Source: an uncultured Oscillospiraceae bacterium
GTDB taxonomy: Bacteria > Bacillota > Clostridia > Oscillospirales > Oscillospiraceae
Reading direction: 5' to 3'
Assembly: GCA_934567355.1 (NCBI GenBank)
Contig: CAKTJC010000012.1
Coordinates: 1-64,000, forward strand
Length of the DNA stretch: 64,000 nt
This document shows, piece after piece, positions 60,227-64,000 of the stretch; position 1 is the first letter of the stretch; every line of letters begins with the position of its first letter. A program made the position numbers and the translations under genes. The notes under the pieces were generated by a model. The model saw nothing but the letters and a program-made list of their open reading frames with translations, made no database searches and was not told where the DNA came from.

Positions 60227-61258
60227 TTAATAGCTTGCGAAACGCTCCTGCTTATCAAGGGCCGTCAGCTCCTGCATTTCCTCGTCGGAAAGCGAGAAAT
60301 CAAAAATCTCGTAGTTTTCCTGAATGTGCGCTTCATTGCGGGAGCCCGGGATCGCAATATTTCCCGCCTGCAAATGCCAGCGCAGAATGACCTGTGCAGA
60401 GGTTTTCCCGTGAGCGGCAGCAATTGCAGAAATGACCGGATCGTTGAACAGAGTCTGCGTGTTGCCCCTTCCGCCAAGGGGGAACCAGGATTCCAGAACC
60501 GTACCGTACTGCTTCAAATGCGCCTTCATCTCTTTGCTTTGATAGTACGGATGGGTTTCGTTTTGTAAGAGCGCGGGCGTGATGGTCGTGGCATTTACAA
60601 GGCGGTCAAAATCTTCTGCGGTGTAGTAATTCGAAAGACCGATGGAGCGGAGTTTTCCTTCCTCCACAGCTTTTTCCATCGCCTGATATGCCGTCACATC
60701 GTTGCTCGGCTGAGAGTGGTGCAGGATCATCAGGTCGATATAGTCCAGATCCAGACGGCGGAGAGATTCTGCAATTGCACGTTCTCCGTGGTCAAAATCC
60801 GAAGTCCACATCTTGGTGGTGACGAAGATTTCTTCTCTTGTGACAAGCCCCTCGCTGATCGCCCGCTTGATCCCTCTGCCGACGCCTTCTTCATTGCCGT
60901 AGATATGGGCGGTGTCGATCAGGCGGTATCCGTCACGCAGCGCCCAATAGACCGAATTCTCTGCCTCACTTTGAGACAGCCGATAGGTGCCGATTCCGAG
61001 GATGGGCATTGTCCGGCCGTTGTTCAACAGAACAGTACCATTCTCCAGATCAAACACACCAACATCTGCTGATACAGAACCGTTGCCGGAGGGCGTGGCC
61101 GGAGCAACAGTCGCCGCCTCCACAGCAGCTGCGGTAGTGGGTGTCGGCGTGTTGTTCTCCTGCGGATTCGTTCCTGAAGGGCCGGTTGTTTCCGCGCATC
61201 CTGCCAAACTGAAAACAAGAAGCAGCAGGAAAAGTCCAATGCTGAATCGATTCATCAT
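60227..61258 (-). CDS. Aldo/keto reductase lipoprotein
   Basis: 343 residues from the first of two ATGs at 61258 (GGAGGTTTT upstream). A signal peptide with lipobox SLAGC (Cys21) and a 45-residue Thr/Ala/Pro linker come before a full aldo/keto reductase domain. The tetrad is intact: D115, Y120 (YRLIDTAHIYGNE), K149 (EIFVTTKMW) and H180 (LMILHHSQ). The NADPH end IPGSRNEAHIQENYEIF is conserved. Aldo/keto reductases use cytosolic NADPH, so a lipoprotein form is surprising. It is 82% co-linear in motifs with the cytoplasmic paralogue that precedes it by 13 bases only in the qualitative sense of sharing every motif; no identity was computed. Confidence 0.88.
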   Translation of the reverse strand: MMNRFSIGLFLLLLVFSLAGCAETTGPSGTNPQENNTPTPTTAAAVEAATVAPATPSGNGSVSADVGVFDLENGTVLLNNGRTMPILGIGTYRLSQSEAENSVYWALRDGYRLIDTAHIYGNEEGVGRGIKRAISEGLVTREEIFVTTKMWTSDFDHGERAIAESLRRLDLDYIDLMILHHSQPSNDVTAYQAMEKAVEEGKLRSIGLSNYYTAEDFDRLVNATTITPALLQNETHPYYQSKEMKAHLKQYGTVLESWFPLGGRGNTQTLFNDPVISAIAAAHGKTSAQVILRWHLQAGNIAIPGSRNEAHIQENYEIFDFSLSDEEMQELTALDKQERFASY

Positions 61259-61271
61259 AAAACCTCCGTTC

Positions 61272-62126
61272 TTAGTCTGCCGGTATAAACTGACCCAGAT
61301 GGGACTCCTGCTCCGCAAGGGTCATGGTAAAGAACCGCTGTCCTTTGTCCAGCTTGCGGATGGCATTCATTTCATCATCGGTCAGGGTAAAATCGAAAAT
61401 ATTAAAATTATCCATCATGTGCTGCGGGTTGGTCGTTTTCGGGAAGATGATGTTGCCCTCCTGAATATGCCAGCGCAGAATGATCTGAACATTGCTCTTG
61501 CCGTATTTCTCGCCGAGCCGGGCAAACAGCGGCTCATTCAGCAGTCCCGCGTCGGCATGGCCCAGGGGATACCAGCACTCGATTTTGGTGCCGTAAGGCG
61601 CAATGCGTTCTTTGAGTGCAGCCTGCTGATAATACGGATGGCACTCCACCTGCAAAACGGCGGGCTTGATGTGGGCGGCGGTCAGCACTTCTTCCAGACG
61701 CTCCGATTCAAAGTTGGAAAGACCGATGGAGCGCACCTTGCCCTGGGCCACAGCTTTTTCCATATCGCGCCATGCGCCAAGATAATCCCCGAACTGCTGA
61801 TGCAGCAGCAGAAGATCGATATAGTCCGTACCAAGGCGGCTCAGCATCTTATCAATGCCTTCCATGGTCTTGCCCTCGCCGTACTCACTGGGCCACAGCT
61901 TGCTGGTGATCCAGATTTCCTCCCGGGGAATGCCGCTTTCCCGAACAGCCGCACCTACGCCGCGTTCATTCTGATAGGCATGAGCAGTATCAATATGGCG
62001 ATACCCCATCTGCAAAGCCGCAAGGCAGGCTTCACGGGTCGGTTCGTCACCTCTGACCATGTAAACACCAAGGCCAAACTGCGGGATTTTGTTTCCATCA
62101 TTCAAGGTTACATAGGCCTGATTCAT
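61272..62126 (-). CDS. Cytoplasmic aldo/keto reductase
   Basis: 284 residues without signal peptide; TTGGAGGTAAACTC precedes the ATG. Tetrad D46, Y51 (GYRHIDTAHAYQNE), K76 (IWITSKLW) and H109 (LLLLHQQFG). C-terminal IFPKTTNPQHMMDNFNIF matches the coenzyme pocket. It lies between the Fe-S aldo/keto reductase and the lipoprotein aldo/keto reductase in one operon. Confidence 0.93.
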   Translation of the reverse strand: MNQAYVTLNDGNKIPQFGLGVYMVRGDEPTREACLAALQMGYRHIDTAHAYQNERGVGAAVRESGIPREEIWITSKLWPSEYGEGKTMEGIDKMLSRLGTDYIDLLLLHQQFGDYLGAWRDMEKAVAQGKVRSIGLSNFESERLEEVLTAAHIKPAVLQVECHPYYQQAALKERIAPYGTKIECWYPLGHADAGLLNEPLFARLGEKYGKSNVQIILRWHIQEGNIIFPKTTNPQHMMDNFNIFDFTLTDDEMNAIRKLDKGQRFFTMTLAEQESHLGQFIPAD

Positions 62127-62194
62127 GAGTTTACCTCCAAATTTGTATTGTTTTTATAAAAAATCTGCTTTTCAGCGGACTTTTCATTTTCTCA

Positions 62195-63292
62195 TCAGAA
62201 ATGGGTAATGGTGTTTTCCGCTTCCTCCAGCATACCGATCACATCCTGCCCTGCGGACACGCTCATACACTTCCCGCATCGGTTACAATCCGCAGCCTTG
62301 CCCAGATTTCCAAGGTATGGGCCATAATAAATACAGGTATTGGTGTAATTGTTCATTTTCTTGTGGTCATTGAGCATTTCCGCAATTTTGACAATTCCAA
62401 TATGTTTCGGACATACCTTTTCTGCCTCCGCAAAGGACTGAGGATCATAAGCCATATCCTTCCGCAAAGCATGTGCTACATCTTTTATGGCAGCTTCTTC
62501 CTGCTCGCTGAGCGGCTGAAACTCCTGCATATAGGAAAGATTATCCAGCATCTGTGCCATATCGGACATACCGGACAAAACCATAAAAACATGATCCAAA
62601 CCGGCGCAGAACCGAATCGCCCAGGATGCCATAGATGCCTCCGGATCACAGCTGCGCAGCTGCCGCTCCAAATCCTGGGGCAGATCAACAAGGGCGCCGC
62701 CTTTTACCGGCTCCATGACCACAACCAGTTTTCCGTGCTTTTTGCACACCTCGTAGCATCTTCTTGCCGCTACATAGGGCGAATCCCAATCAAAATAGTT
62801 TAATTGAAGCTGCACATATTCCAATTCGGGATGCTCTGTGAGAATCCGGTCTAACAGCTCCGGAGAATCATGATAGGAAAGTCCGATGTGTCTGGTTTTT
62901 CCGTCCTGCTTCAGCTGCACCAGCGCATCCACCAGATTTAAGGATTGAATCTTCTGATATAGTTCACCGTTGACGGCGTGCAGCCAATAATAATCCACAT
63001 AATCCGTTCCCAGGCGTTCAAGCTGCTGCTGAAAAACAGAAAAGAACTGTTTCTGACTTCCTACAAGAAATACCGGCGATTTGGTAGTGATCGTAAAGGA
63101 CGGCCGGGGATACCGCTCCACCAGAACTTTTTTCAGAATGCTTTCGCTCTCGCCGTTATGGTATACGTAGGAAGTGTCAAAATAGGTAAAACCTCTTTCC
63201 ATAAAGGTATCCACCATTCTTTTCACTTCTTCCACATCCACCGCTGCCCCCTGCATCGGGAACCGCATACATCCAAATCCTAATTTCTTCAT
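62195..63292 (-). CDS. Aldo/keto reductase with C-terminal iron-sulfur motif
   Basis: 365 residues from the ATG at 63292 (GGAGG seven bases upstream); a longer in-frame reading to 63673 runs through the MATE gene and is not used. Aldo/keto reductase barrel with D and Y in FTYFDTSYVYHNGESE, K in FTITTKSP and H in DYYWLHAVN. After about residue 290 the family-specific ferredoxin-like tail follows, with cysteines in KVCPKHIG, NTCIYY and DCNRCGKCMS, enough for a [4Fe-4S] cluster. Such proteins probably couple ferredoxin-type electron flow to carbonyl reduction. Confidence 0.9.
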   Translation of the reverse strand: MKKLGFGCMRFPMQGAAVDVEEVKRMVDTFMERGFTYFDTSYVYHNGESESILKKVLVERYPRPSFTITTKSPVFLVGSQKQFFSVFQQQLERLGTDYVDYYWLHAVNGELYQKIQSLNLVDALVQLKQDGKTRHIGLSYHDSPELLDRILTEHPELEYVQLQLNYFDWDSPYVAARRCYEVCKKHGKLVVVMEPVKGGALVDLPQDLERQLRSCDPEASMASWAIRFCAGLDHVFMVLSGMSDMAQMLDNLSYMQEFQPLSEQEEAAIKDVAHALRKDMAYDPQSFAEAEKVCPKHIGIVKIAEMLNDHKKMNNYTNTCIYYGPYLGNLGKAADCNRCGKCMSVSAGQDVIGMLEEAENTITHF

Positions 63293-63324
63293 GTGCTTAC
63301 CTCCGTTCATAATCATACGTTCTC

Positions 63325-64000
63325 TTATTTGTTCCTGGGAAGGATCATCTGTTTTGATAGTCTTCTGTATAACAGGGCTGCAATGATCGCACCGCAGCAT
63401 TCCATAAACGGCTGTACCAGCATCAGTCCATACATGGGAAGAAGAACATTCGCCAGAACCATCAGCGGCAGATCCAAAATGCCCTTTCGGAACAAAGAAA
63501 GGAAAAACGCCTGCTTGGCGCCGCCAATGCCCTGAAACACTGCAATCAGCATGAATTCTGTTGTGATAAACGGCAGGGCCAGAATCCGCAAACGGACAAA
63601 GGCCGCACCATAGGTGACAGATGCTCCGTCGTTGATAAAAAACCGGACGATGGCAGACGCAAAAACCTCGCATAGCACAAAGAAAACACAGGCACAGACA
63701 AGCCCACGGCTGATTGCAAAGCGCACGGCCTGCCGCATCCGGTCCCGGTTGCCGGAAGCGTAGTTGTAGGCAACCAGCGGCAAAATGCCATTGGAGATAC
63801 CCATGATCGCCTGAAAGGGAATACTCTCCACCTTCTGCATGACCCCCATGCCCGAAATTGCCGCCACCGCATAGCCGGACATCAGCCGCAGCAGGACGGC
63901 ATTGGAAACCGCAGCCAAAATGATCTGCAACGCTGCCGGTGTTCCGATGGAGTAAATGTCCCGATGGGTGGCAGGTTCAATCTGTTTCGGCACAAGTGGG
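63325..64000 (-). CDS. MATE-family transporter, 5' end outside the window
   Basis: The last 225 residues or so of a MATE pump, corresponding to the second six-helix half: IYSIGTPAALQIILAAVSNAVLL, then GISNGILPLVAYNYASGNRDRM and FITTEFMLIAVFQGIGGAKQAFF. The frame is open to the window edge at 64000, so the start lies beyond. It precedes the Fe-S aldo/keto reductase by 32 bases and may be the first gene of the redox operon. Confidence 0.9.
   Translation of the reverse strand, partial: PLVPKQIEPATHRDIYSIGTPAALQIILAAVSNAVLLRLMSGYAVAAISGMGVMQKVESIPFQAIMGISNGILPLVAYNYASGNRDRMRQAVRFAISRGLVCACVFFVLCEVFASAIVRFFINDGASVTYGAAFVRLRILALPFITTEFMLIAVFQGIGGAKQAFFLSLFRKGILDLPLMVLANVLLPMYGLMLVQPFMECCGAIIAALLYRRLSKQMILPRNK

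Noticed and set aside
63293..63673. N-terminal extension of the Fe-S aldo/keto reductase into the MATE gene
   Set aside because: The extension is the wrong frame of a clear MATE protein and the ATG at 63292 has an excellent ribosome site.

Overview
The window looks like chromosome of an endospore-forming, GC-rich Gram-positive Clostridia, most like a gut Oscillospiraceae/Ruminococcaceae. Evidence: a gerA-type germination operon, spmA/spmB, a Firmicutes-style mraZ-to-ftsZ division cluster, BspA and InlB-type surface proteins, and a YesMN/LplABC carbohydrate locus. The taxonomic call is an inference from gene content; no 16S gene is present.

Left part (1-31.4 kb) is mostly housekeeping. On the minus strand lies a compact gerA-type operon (116-2836). 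Divergent from it run a Nudix hydrolase, mnmE, a cysteine desulfurase, a GtrA protein and a small membrane ORF (2963-6659). A decayed tyrosine integrase (6860-7373) sits just downstream of a five-gene tRNA operon (Val-Asp-Phe-Gly-Cys, 7650-8125), which has its own consensus promoter and terminator. hslO and a SAM methyltransferase follow. The division and cell-wall cluster then reads leftward from mraZ (23233) to ftsZ (9960): mraZ, rsmH, ftsL-like, class B PBP, murE, murF, mraY, ftsW, murG, ftsQ/divIB, ftsZ. murD, murC and ftsA are absent, and a MITE-like palindromic element is inserted at the end of the ftsL-like gene. Next come a ClpC-type ATPase, a 2[4Fe-4S] ferredoxin, a TrmN6-like methyltransferase, rsmI, spmA-spmB, a leucine-rich-repeat surface protein and a DEDDh exonuclease.

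Middle part (31.4-54.3 kb): a 2030-residue secreted protein carries InlB/MucBP-type modules, an array of 89-residue repeats, and a C-terminal domain that resembles a calcineurin-type phosphoesterase whose metal-binding motifs have nearly all been replaced. A minus-strand glycan/glycoside locus follows: orphan etfA, iolB-like isomerase, FGGY kinase, LplB/LplC permeases, solute-binding protein, YesN/YesM two-component pair, GH3 glucosidase, FAD oxidoreductase, GH43-like protein and a polysaccharide-deacetylase-like protein. Two of its genes are disrupted by single-base lesions: an amber codon in lplB and a frameshift at an A6 tract in the iolB-like gene. A LysR regulator stands at its upstream edge.

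Right part (54.4-64 kb) is a redox and efflux region: two MATE transporters, four aldo/keto reductases, and a tightly packed minus-strand operon in which a flavodoxin, an aldo/keto reductase, an MBL-fold hydrolase and a cyclophilin/NTF2-like protein all carry lipoprotein signal peptides, ending in a DUF4405-type membrane protein. This predicted extracytoplasmic redox set, the dead-enzyme surface giant, and the EtfA-containing glycoside locus are the most unusual parts of the window.
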